Origin: Heracleum sosnowskyi
Lineage: Eukaryota > Streptophyta > Magnoliopsida > Apiales > Apiaceae
Assembly (NCBI GenBank): GCA_030848705.1
Contig: CM061238.1
Span: 48,337,133-48,401,132 of the forward strand
Length of the DNA stretch: 64,000 nt
Direction of reading: 5' to 3'
Below are positions 10,695 to 22,991 of the stretch, in pieces. The number at the start of each line of letters is the position of its first letter. The stretch's first letter is position 1. The notes under the pieces were generated by a model. That model worked only from the letters and a program-made list of their open reading frames with translations. It searched no databases and was not told the origin of the DNA. Made by a program: the position numbers and the translations under genes.

Positions 10695-13600
10695 ATGTCT
10701 ACCATAGATTTTTCTGGTAATGTTGTGTTAGATATTAATAAACCTTTCCGTTTTAAGGGTGTGCATTTTAAGCGTTGGAAACAAGAGATGTTATTTTTCC
10801 TTACCATGCATAAAGTAGCTTATGTTTTGTCGACCCCAAAACCTGTCATACTTTCTCCCTCCACTACAACTTCTACTCCTACCGAGTCCTCTGAAATTGT
10901 ACCACCCGCTAATGCTGAACTTGCAAAGGAGATAGAGTCATGGGTAGAAAATGATTTTCTTTGTAAGAATTTTATTTTGAATGGCTTATCCGATAATTTG
11001 TATGACTACTATAATTCTGATAAGTCGGCCAAAGAAATTTGGGAAGCACTACAAAAGAAATATGATACATAGGAGGCCGGTGCCAAGAAGTATGCGGTAA
11101 GCCGTTATCTCAAGTTCCAAATGACCGATGACAAGTTTGTGGAGGAACAGTCACACAAGCTGCAAAAAATTGCGCAAGAGATCATCACCGAGGGGATGCC
11201 TCTAGATGAGCAATTTCAAGTAGCTGTGATAATAGACAAGTTGCCGCCAAGCTGGAAGGATTTCAAGAACATCCTAAGGCATAAGACTAAGGAGTTCTCC
11301 TTAGAGAGTCTTATCACTCGCCTCAGGATTGAAGAGGAAGCAAGATCGGAAGGAAGAAGTGCAGGTTGTCTCCAATAACAAGCAAAGGAAGAACTCTAGT
11401 GCGGGTCTGAAGCCTAAGGGAAAGAATTTCAAGAAGGAGAACCGCAACCCGCAAGGAAACACTCATCCTACGAAGACTCAGACAGCGCAACAACCACCCA
11501 AGAATGCCGCTGGAACATTCCACTGCTTCAATTGTGGAAAGCCAGGACATATGGCGAAGAAGTGCAGACTCAAGCGTCAAGCTCACCCGCAAGTTAACAA
11601 CACTGAAGAAACCTTCGTAGCTATGATCACGGAGGTTAACCTTGTTGGTGGAGCTGATGGGTGGTGGGTAGACACTGGTGCCTCCCGCCATGTCTGCTAT
11701 GACCGCACAATGTTCAAGACATATGCGGATGCTGAAGACAAGAAGGTGATGCTAGGAGACTCCCACACCACCAATGTTGCTGGAATTGGAAATGTGGAGC
11801 TCAAGTTTACCTCTGGAAAGACCCTACTGCTGAAGGACGTCTTGCACACTCCAGAGATGCGAAAGAATTTGGTTTCTGGGTTTTTACTTAATAAGGGAGG
11901 GTTTACCCAGACTATAGGTTCTGATTTGTACACCATCACTAAGAATGGTACTTTTGTGGGAAAAGGATATGCCATAGATGGAATGTTTAAGTTGAATGCT
12001 GAAGTTAATAAAATTTCTATTTCCTCTTACATGTTGACTCATTTCAATACTTGGCATACTAGACTCTGTCACATTAATAAACGAAGCATAATAAATATGA
12101 GCAACTTAGGATTAATTCCTAAGTTGTCTCTTTCTGATTTAGATAAATGTGAATATTGTAGTCAAGCGAAAATCACTAAGACTCCCCACAAATCAGTAGT
12201 GATTAAAGAAACAGAACCATTAGATTTAATTCATTCTGATATTTGTGAATTAAATGGAGTTTTAACTCGAAATGGTGAGAGATACTTTATCACATTTATC
12301 GATGATTGTTCTGATTATACTTTTGTTTATCTTATGAAAAACAAAAGTGACGTATTTGACATGTTTAAGTTATTTGCGAATAGAGTTGAAAATCAGTACA
12401 AGAATAAAATCAAGAGACTTCGTAGTGATAGAGGAGCAGAGTACGAATCAAACCTATTTACCAAATATTACGACTCTCATGGGATTATACATGAGAGAAC
12501 TGCTCCTTATTCACCATAAATGAATGGAAAAATCGAAAGAAAAAATAGAACTCTGACGGAGCTAGTAGTTTCCATTATGCTTGGTTCTGGTGCTGCATCT
12601 CACTGGTGGGGCGAAATCATACTAACTGTCTGTCATATGCTCAATAGAGTACCAAAATCTAGAAGTATAACAACTCCATATGAGACGCTTAAGAGTAGAC
12701 AACCTGATACTTCCTACTTTGGGACTTGGGGTTGCCTAGCTTACGTTCGGATTCCTGATCCTAAGAGGCTTAAACTTGCGAGTAGAGCCTATGAGTGTGT
12801 ATTTGTTGGATACGGCATTGATAGCATAACCTACAGATTCTTTGATTTAAATGCAAGAGTTATAGTAGAATCAGTCGATGATGTTTTCTATGAAGACAAG
12901 TTTCCATTTAAATTGAGGAATAGTGGGGGTGCGTCAACGAGTATTACTCCTCGTTTAAAAGAGAAAGAACACACCGAAGATTTAGAAACCGACCCAAGGA
13001 GGAGCAAGAGAGCTATAGTCGCCAAAGATTTTGGCCCTGACTTCTACGCTTATAATCTTGAGGAAGATCCTACCATTTTTAAAGAAGCCATGTCTTCTTT
13101 AGATGTCGATCTTTGGCAAGAAGCCATTGGTGATGAGCTGGATTCTTTGGAATCCAATAAAACTTGGCATTTGGTTGATTTACCTCCTGGTTGTAAGTCA
13201 ATAGGATGTAAATGGATCTTTAAGAAGAAATTAAGACTTGATGGTACTGTTGAAAGGTATAAGGCTCATTTAGTAGCCAAAGGTTTTAAACAGAGAGAAA
13301 ATATGGATTTCTTCGACACATTTTCACCAGTCTCGAGTATGACATCCATCAAAGTTTTAATTTCTATAGCTGCCATCCATAATCTAGTGATTCACCAAAT
13401 GGATGTGAAGACTGCATTCTTAAACGGTGAACTAGAGGAGGAAATTTACATAGATCAACCCGAGGGTTACGTGATCCATGGGCAGGAAAAGAAGGTGTGC
13501 AAGCTAGATAAGACCATATATGGACTTAAGCAATCACCTACTTTATGGCATGAAAATTTTGACAAACTTATCATGTCGGATGACTTTAGAGTCAATGAAA

Positions 13601-14673
13601 GTGACAAATGCATTTACTACAAATTCGGAAATGACATTTGCACTATTATCTGCGTATATGTAGATGACCTGCTAATATTTGGTTCAAATATTCATGCAGT
13701 AAATAAAGTGAAATCATTGTTGAATGCCAACTTTGATATGAAAGATCTTGGAGAAGCAAGTGTAATCCTTGGTATCAAGATTACCAGGTCAGAAAAGGGA
13801 CTTTCTTTGGATCAATCTCGATACGTCGAAAAGATCTTAAAGAAATACAATTACTTTTATTGTAATCCTGCTAGTACACCATATGACCCTAGTGTTAAAC
13901 TGTTTAAAAATGAAGGTCATGGTGTAAGACAACAAGAATATGCAAGTATCATCGGCAGCCTTAAATATGCCGCTGATGGCACTAGACCCGACATAGCATA
14001 TGGCGTGGGATTGTTGGGCAGGTTTACCAGTAGACCTAGTATAGAGCATTGGCATGCTATTGAGAGGGTCATGAGATACCTCAAGAAAACTATGACCTTT
14101 GGATTACACTATGGAAAGTTTCCCGCTGTCCTTGAAGGATACAGTGATGCTGACTGGAATACCTTGTTAGAAGACTCCAGGGCAACAAGCACCTATATCT
14201 TTAATATAGCTGGTGGTGTTGTTTCTTGGAAATCAAAGAAACAAACTATCTTAGCTGAGTCCACTATGGAAGCGGAGATAATAGCACTAGCCATAGCTAG
14301 TGAAGAAGCAAGTTGGCTAAGAAACTTGCCAACACAGATCCCTTTATGGGAAAGACCGGTTCCTTCTGTATTGATCCATTGCGATAGTACCACGGCTATC
14401 GATAAGGTTCAGAACCGTTATTTTAAAGGTATGAAACGACATATACGTCGTAAGCACAGCACTGTTAGAGAGTATCTCTCTAAAGGAGCTGTTAGAGTTG
14501 ATCACATAAGGTCAGATGATAATTTGGCAGATCCTTTGACGAAAGGTTTAGCTAGAGAGAAAGTCCATAAAACTTCGGTTAATATGGGACTATTGCCCGT
14601 AGAGAGTAGTCACTCGTTATGGGAACCCAACCTAACTGACTGGAGACCCCAAAAAATAGGTTCAATGCGGTAA
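10695..14673 (+). pseudogene. Copia gag-pol polyprotein, broken by two stops and a frameshift
   Basis: The frame starts at ATG 10695, 47 bases after the LTR. The gag N part has FKGVHFKRWKQEMLFFL. An in-frame TAG at 11070-11072 interrupts gag. Gag resumes in the same frame through LPPSWKDFKN, then a frameshift between about 11329 and 11378 moves to the next frame. That frame carries the zinc knuckle CFNCGKPGHMAKKC (about 11524), the protease motif WVDTGASRHVC (about 11668), the integrase H-H-C-C region (HTRLCHIN...CEYC), and the D...D...E core. A TAA at 12517-12519 breaks integrase just before MNGKIERKNRT. The remaining 717 codons hold RT (MDVKTAFLNGELEEEIYI, YVDDLL) and copia RNase H up to LADPLTKGL, ending at 14673. 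These lesions make it non-autonomous. The copia sublineage is not resolved. Confidence 0.93.
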
Positions 14674-15130
14674 TAACAAGTCATGATGTGATATACGAAG
14701 AACATGCAGTTTTATATTATTAAAGCATGTTTCCTGAAATGACAAGAGGATAAGTTTACTAATACTCTTAATGAGCTCTATACTCTAGTTGGAGGGAGTA
14801 CCTAACTTCAGGAGTACTCTTGATAGACTCACCAATGTGAATGTAGAAGTGGAGGTCGCTTCTTATGAAATTTCGGGCATAAATTTCTAAAGCGTTCACA
14901 TACTGGGATAGACGTGTATGGCCTATAATGCATGGGCTGGTTGACTACACCTTGAAAGGTTGTGTGTGGTTTGATGTCTGGGATAGAGTTCAAACTACGA
15001 GTCACTCTTGCTTAACTCGGGATCTTACACACTAAACAAAGGTTCAAGTCTGAAGACACCTTTGTTTTTGTGCAACCTTAATTTTTTTGACTACTGCTCA
15101 AAAGATATTATTTTTCAAAAAATATTCAAG

Positions 15131-15138
15131 TGGGGGAT
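15131..15138 (+). promoter_or_regulatory. Polypurine tract of copia element
   Basis: TGGGGGAT directly abuts the 3' LTR start TGTTGTA, the expected plus-strand priming site. Confidence 0.75.
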
Positions 15139-15976
15139 TGTTGTATATTTTTTTGTGAATTATTATTTTTAGTTTGGAGAATTGTTTTTTGCAACGTATG
15201 CATTAAAAGAGAGAGCTAATTTACAGCCCAAATTATGTATTTTCAAGAGTCAGTTTTTATTTTTTGATTTGAGTGTCCAGATACTTTGTATAACGGACGA
15301 TTTCATATAAAAACTGATATAAAATCATGTAACTGAAGTCCATATTTTCGGTAAAAATACATTATTCTTGCTAGGCATTTATGTCTTCTTGGGCTATATA
15401 TAGGTGGCTATTTTTGTTGGAGAATACACTTCTCATACTTCCTATAGTTTTTCCATACAAGCATATTGCATGTACTCTCTTCTTTTTTGTCTTTTAGCCC
15501 ATAAACAAATCTTTAACACATGTGAGTTTAAACCTCCAATAATAAATTCTCTTCACCCTCCTCACTCGTACATGTTTCTGGGGTGTGCCACTTTGTTATT
15601 TTAAAGAGATTAATGCACCCTTTTCTTTACTAATTATACAGATCCTCCATGTGTTTTGATCTCCGGGTGTACTTCTGTTCCTCTAAGTGTTGTTTCAGCC
15701 GAGTATTACGTTTAACATATTCAAGTTTTTTGAGCAATTTTTAAGGTGTATATCGATCGATAAATTATTGGTGCAAACATTTATCGCAAAGAATTTTTTG
15801 GGCTGTTTTATCCTAGGGGCGTCGTGGCATACGTGATTGTTTTGTACATTTTGGACATAGCCACGAAACGTCTTAAAGAGAGCGTGATCCGTGACTCATC
15901 CCAGAAAAATTCGGTACACTTTATTTTTATTTTTTCAGATTTTAATAATCGTAAAATAGTATATTTTGTTACAACA
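15139..15976 (+). repeat. Right (3') LTR of copia element
   Basis: 838 bp, starting TG and ending CA, after the polypurine tract. Its last 605 bp define the truncated left LTR. TATA-like CTATATATAGG lies near 15395. Confidence 0.92.
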
Positions 15977-16600
15977 CTATCTCTTGTGCAAAACAGATTT
16001 TTATTTGACTGCATTTAACCATTTTATGTTAGTTTATGTGTTTTTTGTAATTACTAGTTCATAACTCGTGAGAAGTAGGTTCAAAATTAAAATATTAACT
16101 GAAATCGGAATCAAATTAAAAAAAAAATCAAATCAATAAATTTTTGAATAATATGATTGTAGGGAATCGAACCCTGGAATAAACATAATTGTGGATAGTT
16201 ATCTTGGTAGCGAAGTTAAATTGTAATATGTCTTAGATAATTCCTTTTTTTAATATTTTAGTGTATATACCGAAACCAAATCAAACAAATGGAACATTTT
16301 TTTCAATAGAAAAGGACCAACTGAAAGTCATTATGTAGAAGTTGATGACATTGAAATAATGTATAGGATTTTTCAAGAAATTGTGAAAAATGTGGAACAC
16401 TTTGAAAATTGAGGGAAGGTGAACCCAGTTTGTATTAATTACAAAGCTGCATATTCAACCAAAGATATAGTCAAGCCTTATCATATTGTCTTGCTCATCT
16501 TAAGGTTGATAGTTCAAGTGTTATCATGTTGTCTCCTATATATATCGACATTATTTTACGCGATATAAAACGTTTGTATTATTTCGTTAGTTAGATGATA

Positions 16601-16912
16601 CTCCCTCTGTCCCGTTGAATTATATACGTTGGATACGGACACGGAGATCAAGAAAATGTATTAAAAATGAGTAAAGTTAGATGAAAAGTGGGTAAAGTTG
16701 TGAGACCTATTAATATTTAATAATAGATTTGAGATAATGGATGAAAGTAGTGGGTGTAATAGTGTTTTATATTATTATAGAATATAAATAGTGGAGAAAA
16801 GTAGTGTGGTTAATGTGTTTTATATTATTAAATGTTACTATTTTTGGAATTTATAGAAATGAGAGTTACATCCAAAATGGAAACTGTAGAGAAATGAAAA
16901 GGACAGAGGGAG
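16601..16912. mobile_element. Stowaway-type MITE
   Basis: Ends CTCCCTCTGTCC and GGACAGAGGGAG are inverted repeats, flanked by TA at 16599-16600 and 16913-16914. About 312 bp. Confidence 0.9.
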
Positions 16913-17107
16913 TATCCTTTATTATAATACCTGAGTCTACCCAAGTATGTGGTTAACCAATCAGAAATTTTGAATTATTTTAGGATCAATCATAGTTAAT
17001 TCCTAAATTTTAGACCAATCATAATAAGTTAAATACTTTCCTCATTACTAAAGTCCAATTAACCAATAAATTGAGTTAATTCGTTATAGATAATTTTTTA
17101 TTTAATA

Positions 17108-17314
17108 CTCCCTCCGTCTCGTTTATATTGACCACAATTCCTTTTTTACATGTTCCAAAAGTATTGGCCATATTTCGTTACAAAGACAAAATAATTGTTA
17201 AAAATTTTAATTTTTTTAAATATGTAAATAATTGAGGTTAAGTTTGACAATTTTTACCTAATTATTAAATACATATTTTTTGATTGATGGACAATATAAG
17301 CGGGACGGAGGGGG
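17108..17314. mobile_element. Stowaway-type MITE
   Basis: Ends CTCCCTCCGTCTCGTTTATATT and AATATAAGCGGGACGGAGGGGG are inverted, flanked by TA at 17106-17107 and 17315-17316. About 207 bp. Confidence 0.9.
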
Positions 17315-17424
17315 TAATTTTTTTATAAATAAGTAAGGATAATTAAGTAAAACACGAAATACCAAAAAACAGCTATCGTACCTAACAAACTTATAATTTG
17401 TCGTCTTTAATAATATAGTATAGA

Positions 17425-17546
17425 TATATAATTCTAACAACATTATATTTAATAAAATTTATTTTTGATAATGATAATATTCAATAAATTTTTTATTAAT
17501 ATTATTCATTAATTATATTCAATAATCATAATCAAATTAATTATTA

Positions 17547-17579
<33 letters not shown>

Positions 17580-17762
17580 CAATAATAATATTATAATATT
17601 ATCATTACAAACATTACGCCTCCTATATAAAATTATTTTAGGATTTTTTTTATTAAAATATTATATTCTTTTAAATATGTTTATGTAATAAGTCTTAAGG
17701 ATGGTTCTAAAAGTCTCCGATTTAGCCAATTAATACCCAATTAATCTTTTACAAGGTGGTCA
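17425..17762. other. AT-rich spacer between Helitron and Tekay-like element
   Basis: Apart from the microsatellite, no gene or element is recognised. It supplies the left target site GGTCA of the next element. Confidence 0.5.
17547..17577. repeat. (AAT)n microsatellite
   Basis: About ten uninterrupted AAT units, with imperfect AAT/ATT sequence on either side. Confidence 0.95.
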
Positions 17763-20700
17763 TGTAAGATCCGGGAAATATTACGTGTTTATATTTGATG
17801 TGAAATGAAATTTTATTTTCATATCAAAATTTATTAAATGTTTTATCTGTTTAAATGCGTTGAGTTATTCGTTAAATGGTCAAAGATGTGATGTTAAGAT
17901 GTTATGTGAATATTTGTGGTGATTAGAAATTATTTTAAAAGGATGTCATTCTATTTCATTTTATTTTAATTATCAAAAAGAAAAATTATTCCGTACCCTA
18001 ATTATTCGGGAAATTGGTATATCATTCGTACCAATATTTCATTCGTTAAAGTGGGAAATATTCGGAAACATTCGTAATAGATGTATTTTGGTTCGTATAT
18101 CTAATAAAGTGGGAAATATTCGGAAACTTTGATAGGTTGAATAAAGCTTGAATACGTTTACACCATTGTTTAGATCGTGAGATAACAAATCGATTCATGT
18201 AAACAAAACTGAGGTTGGTGGTTGTTTTATGGTGGCCGGAAAGCGGCGGCCCACCGGCGGCGGGAGGATTTACGCCGTTTCGGTGTGATTTTGTGGATTG
18301 TTGATTCGTTTTGGTTTGCTGCAGTGTTGTCGATTTTGTTGGGGTCGAAGGGTGAAGGAATCGAAGGTTTTCCGGTGGCCGGACGCCGGCCGGAAACTGG
18401 GAAACCCAGTTTTCCGGTGGTTCGTTCTTGGCGACCCGGAAAATTTCTTGGCAACCCGTTTTCAAACCCTAACCCGACCCGGTTTGATCCAGAAAACCCT
18501 AATTAAATTTCAGAAAACTGTTTTTGGATTTTATTTTTAAAAATAATTCAAAAATAGTTTAAAAATTCTAAAAATCATATTTTTTTATTTAAAAATACAT
18601 TTTATTATTCAGAAAATTTTATGAATTTATAAATATTTATTTAAATTCGAAAATTGATTAAATTTAATTATTTTAATTATTTTTGATTAATAATTAATTT
18701 ATTTGATTAATTGATTAATTTTAATTATCAGTTAATTCTATTAAATAATTATTAATTAAATCTAATTAATTTAAATTAGATTTAATTATTTTCTTGGCTT
18801 GGTTTTATTCATACAAATTTGTTTAAGTGATGGAATTAGTCAATTAATTTTATATTAATTGATTAAATTGTTTTTAAATCTTTATATTGGGATAAATAAT
18901 CCGATTTTTGATCTAAAAATATTTCGAGGTTTAATTCCTTTGAAATGAGAGTCGAATATTTTTCTAAAATTATTTCTTGGACGTTACGAGACTTATGTGA
19001 TTTATTTATCGCAATTAAATGACAATGTGTGTTACGTGAAATACGTGGATTATCTAGTTAGTGAGTCATAAATACGAATAAGTGATTGGAGACTTATTTA
19101 AATATTTTGGTCGTGTCTAATATTATCACGAGGGGTAGTTGGAATAGAAATTTGTCAGTATTGTTAGAAAATGAGATTTACGAGACCATTGACTTAGATG
19201 TTGACTTTTATAGTATAGAGATTTTCGACGAACGTGATACGTGGGTTATTCATTTAGTTAATCGTGATTATTCTATCTATTGAATATGGTTATCTAGGCA
19301 ACAAGGGCTATTGGACAAGACGAGACAGATTACCAAGACATGTTAAATGAAGGAAGTCGGAGATATCGACGCGTGGATTCAAAATGGTAGGATCAGATTA
19401 GTGGTGTTCACAAGAGCGTTAAATCAAAGAAGGACGGAAATAGAGAATCGTGCTATAAGGCAGAATAAGGAGGGAATCGTATTATCTCAGCCTTACGAAA
19501 TTGCTAAGGACCAGAGGCAAGTGTTTATACCCTTGCTTATTATTTGAGTGATATTCTATTAGAATTATTATTATGCAATTGGCATACTCTTCACTAAATT
19601 TTAAATGATGATTCTTTTGCATTGAATTGCAAGTATTTTATTTAATCTCGTAAATTGACGAGTATTCTTTCATACCTTTTGAGGTCAGATTTATATTTCC
19701 ATATTAATTGGGAAAAGTATATTTATTTTGTTGAAACGATTTAAAATATAGTTGTGGGGCGTATGTAAATACTTTCTTTCGAAAATCTTGATTTAAAAAT
19801 ATTTGGTTGGAATGTTGCCAACCCTAGATGAGTGGGAACTTGTGAACCCGATGAGGGTAAAAATGTTATTTTAAATTCTGAAGTTGTGGTACTTGTTCTA
19901 CAAGTATTCTATTTTTCCATCTTGCCCTATGCAAGTAATATTATCATTTCTTGTTGATGCGATTATCTGATCCAGTCCCTGATTCGAACTCATAATGCTT
20001 GTTTCATATCAGACTAAACTTTGTTGAGCATCTTATTGTTTATTCTCCATTATTCCCCCCATTGTTGCATCGATCTCGTCGATGTTTATTGTATTATCAC
20101 TTTTCATGTGCACCTCCCACTATTGTGTCGATCTCGTCGATACTAGATTGTATTGTTATTCGTTATTGATTCTTCATAGTTGAGTTGTTTCCTGGAACGT
20201 GAGTTTTCCAGCGATTGTTGTATTAAGGTTGTCGATTCTTCCGACACCTGATTGTCGTAACAAGGTTGTCGATTGTACCGACACCTGGTGTATAGGATAT
20301 AGAATTGGAATTTTTTAAAGAGACCAGTAATGGTCGGACCAGATTTATGGTCGGAAGAAGTTAAGGCCAAGATGGCCAAAGATCCTAGATGTAGGACCTT
20401 GCAGTGTGCATTGTTCGGGATTAGTGCATGACTGATTAGCAGCCTAACCTTGTGTTTTTAAAAATAAAATAGAAGTCCAATTCTAATTCAAATATTGAAC
20501 TAAAATTGTCTAGTAGCCACTTCCTTATGGCATTTCATTATTGTCGGAATTATCAGAACATATTCTATTCTTATCAGAAATTATATCTGTTACCATTATT
20601 GTTGGTTTCAGAAGACGTTGTGAATATATTGAAGTCGTGAAGTACGTTCTTTCTTCCATGGCCGAGCACGTTGGCTCATTCTTATTTTTTTATTATTATA

Positions 20701-21487
20701 CTCTTCCAGAGTTGTTGGTTTCAGAAGATGTTGTGAATGGAACCGTTATCTTTAAAAATAGTATTTTGGTATAAACTATGGTCTTGAAGACGTATGAGTT
20801 CATATTTATTTCATATTTTTTACATCCTATTGTAGATATTTTGGTTGGGTAACCGTGGCGACAAATATGAATTCCTTCGTGTTTTAAAACTATTCAGTTG
20901 CTAGAAGCTGAATGAGAAATTATGGCGAATTACCAAACTTGATTTAAAAGTTTTAAGAGATTACAAATGTTTAAACCAAAAGCTTATTTTGGAAACTTTT
21001 CCTATTATACTTGATAATGCACCTGCTGAGCAATTCTTTCGCTCATACTTGCTTTCTTTATATTTTTAGCCTTTCAGTAAGAAGGCATATTGGCGGGAGT
21101 TATCCGCGTAGCTGGACAGAGAAGGAAGAAGATGTTAGTGTAAAGACGTTATGATGTAGAGTATTTAGAACTAGTGTAAGGTTATTGTATAAAGTGAATT
21201 ATATTTTTTTTAAAATACTATGTTGTATCAGATTAGATTTGCCTGGTATACTTCTTGTCGAAGTTATACTAGTGTTATAGGATTTATGTAAAGAGAACGG
21301 TTGTAAAGAAGAAAAATTTGTGTAATGGAATTTTGGATTCTTGTTTCTAGCACTATAACCTTTAAAGATTCTTGGTAGAGTTGGGATTATAGATGTATAT
21401 TGTATTGGTTTAATATTGAACAGGTTGTTTTATTTGAGAATGCAGAGTGACGACCAAATCCTTTGACCCCGGATTTGGGGCGTTATA
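17763..21487 (+). repeat. Left LTR of LARD-like element, 3.7 kb, internally deleted
   Basis: Collinear with the right LTR except for a gap of roughly 570 bp. Around 18098-18127 the sequence jumps from TCGTATATCTA to GGAAACTTTGATAGG, skipping what is 23310-23880 in the right LTR. It contains a GC-rich CCGG-rich island (about 18230-18480) in otherwise AT-rich DNA. The terminal CA is mutated to TA. Short conserved frames (for example 19086-19283 and 19347-19547) occur in both LTRs, but no protein family is recognised. Confidence 0.88.
18376..18420 (+). repeat. Strong hairpin in the LTR GC-rich island
   Basis: AAACTGGG-AAA-CCCAGTTT (18394-18412) is a perfect 8-bp stem with a 3-base loop. It extends outward imperfectly through CCGGCCGG and TCCGGTGG. 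The same hairpin is in the right LTR (about 24154-24172). Confidence 0.75.
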
Positions 21488-22991
21488 GGTTGGTTTTAGA
21501 GCAGGGTTATAGTAAAACTAGAAACGAGAGTACGTAGGAGTGTATATAGTTATATAAGGAACGTCAGAGCTCATTTAGAGTTCGTGTTGGACTATTGGAT
21601 ATAGTACCAATGAGTGAGTTAAGATAGGGGTATTTGATTAAGATGATTGTGCTAAGACAGATAGAACTTCTTACGGTTGTAGATGTCTACGGCGGAATCT
21701 TCAAGGACTATTACGAGTCGACGACAACGTACGATATTGAAAACTTTACGACGTGGAAAAGAAGGGCTTAGAATAGGATAACGAGCTATCGAAGAAGCCG
21801 ACAAAGAAGACATATGTGGAGACCTTGGTAATACCTTTCCATCCTAATGAAATATTCGATATTCCTTTAAGCGAAACTTGTGCTGGTGAATATATTCCAC
21901 CTTTTAAATTTGTATTTGGTACTTTTGATCAATCATGTTTGCAATTGCATCAGAGGTTGTGGTGATATCTATTTCAAATTTTGAGGCCTGTTGAAAATGT
22001 GTTATTTAAATTTCAACTTTTTCATTCTTCAGGGGTGAATCCCTCTAATTGTAATGGAACACTTTTTGTTCGATATTTTCTTTTATGGTTATTCATCTTT
22101 TCTGAAGTAACACCTTTGGGAATTTACTCAGTTCCAATCTGAGGTGTGTATTTGAGATTTCTTATCGAAAGGCCTTGGTTGTTACCTTGACTTTGAATTT
22201 CTTTCATATTTCTCTACTCCAACTGAGACAAACAACCCTATTTATAGGGGACACAAGGACTATTTGTATGTGTGATAGAAGTCTGATGGGATGCTGTCAC
22301 TTGTGTGTTGTGCAATACAAGAAGGCTAATTACCTTTAGTAATGTCTTAATTAAGACACGCAACATTGAGTTCATGTGATCAAATGGATCTCTCAGTGAT
22401 TCTTTTAATCCCCATGATGTTTGCTTTAAAATATGTAAATTTGGTAACCACAATTGTGGGACATTTTCTATGATGCGGAACCTTTTCACTTCAAAATATC
22501 ATGAATCTCGTTATCTTTAATAATCTTGAAGGTATACCACCAGGTTGGAAGGAATTTACCTGACCATAATGAACGAAGAAATTGCGATCGAATTACCACG
22601 AGCGAAAGCGAGATTAAAGATGTAAGTATCTTCGGTACAAGAATTGGAAATGATGGAGCTTTAAGGTTATAATAACAAGAGATATAGTAGACTATTACAA
22701 CTAAGAGATTCCTGAATGGAAATGAAAACGTATTAAGATAGACTTTGCAGTAGAGTTGTCAAGATCTAGAGCTAATCATGATGTTATTTGGGTTATTAGT
22801 AACCGATTAGGATATTAAGTTGGTATGAGAAAGTGTTAAGTAATAAAACGGTCGAATTAGTAAGAGTTTGGTGGAGGAATCCTAAGGTTGAAAAGTCAAC
22901 CTAGGAATTTGAGAGTGAGATATTGGAAAAGTATCCACATATGTTTGCACGAGCTGATTCTGATGACAAAATCCTTTTAAGGGGGGAAGGA
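21488..22991 (+). other. Internal region of the LARD-like element, no pol
   Basis: Begins with a PBS-like TTGGTTTTAGAGC and ends at the purine tract (22979-22991). No RT, integrase or protease motif is visible in any frame. Two sub-features stand out. A plus-strand open stretch at about 21805-21965 (…VIPFHPNEIFDIPLSE…) ends in TGA and matches no family I recognise. A minus-strand promoter-like CCCCTATAAATAGGG lies near 22225-22250. Fragments such as TTAAAGATGTAAGTATCTTC look like decayed gag-pol. This is a relic or stuffer body typical of LARDs. Confidence 0.6.

Larger units (their letters stand above)
10043..15976 (+). mobile_element. Ty1/copia LTR retrotransposon, 5'-truncated
   Basis: The full right LTR is 15139-15976 (838 bp, TGTTGTATAT...TTACAACA). 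The left LTR (10043-10647) matches only the last 605 bp of it, so the first 233 bp of U3 are missing. By eye I count 11 differences between the two 605-bp stretches (about 1.8 percent). Internal order is gag, protease, integrase, RT, RNase H, which defines copia. The polypurine tract TGGGGGAT precedes the right LTR. No standard TGGTATCAGAGC primer site follows the left LTR. A target-site duplication cannot be tested because the left end is lost. Confidence 0.9.
16054..17424 (-). mobile_element. Non-autonomous Helitron (1.37 kb)
   Basis: On the minus strand it begins TCTATACTATATTATTAAAG at 17424, typical of Helitron 5' ends, with CGAC-type sequence following. It ends with CTAG at 16057-16054, preceded by CACGAGTTATGAA and an imperfect hairpin. 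No protein-coding frame. Two Stowaway MITEs are nested inside. Confidence 0.7.

Noticed and set aside
19086..19547. Two small frames conserved between the LARD LTRs
   Set aside because: Conservation follows from LTR duplication. No family recognised, and single-base changes do not show coding bias.
22238..22489. 83-codon minus-strand frame in the LARD body
   Set aside because: Downstream of a TATA-like motif but with no recognisable domain. Kept only as a note in the internal-region entry.
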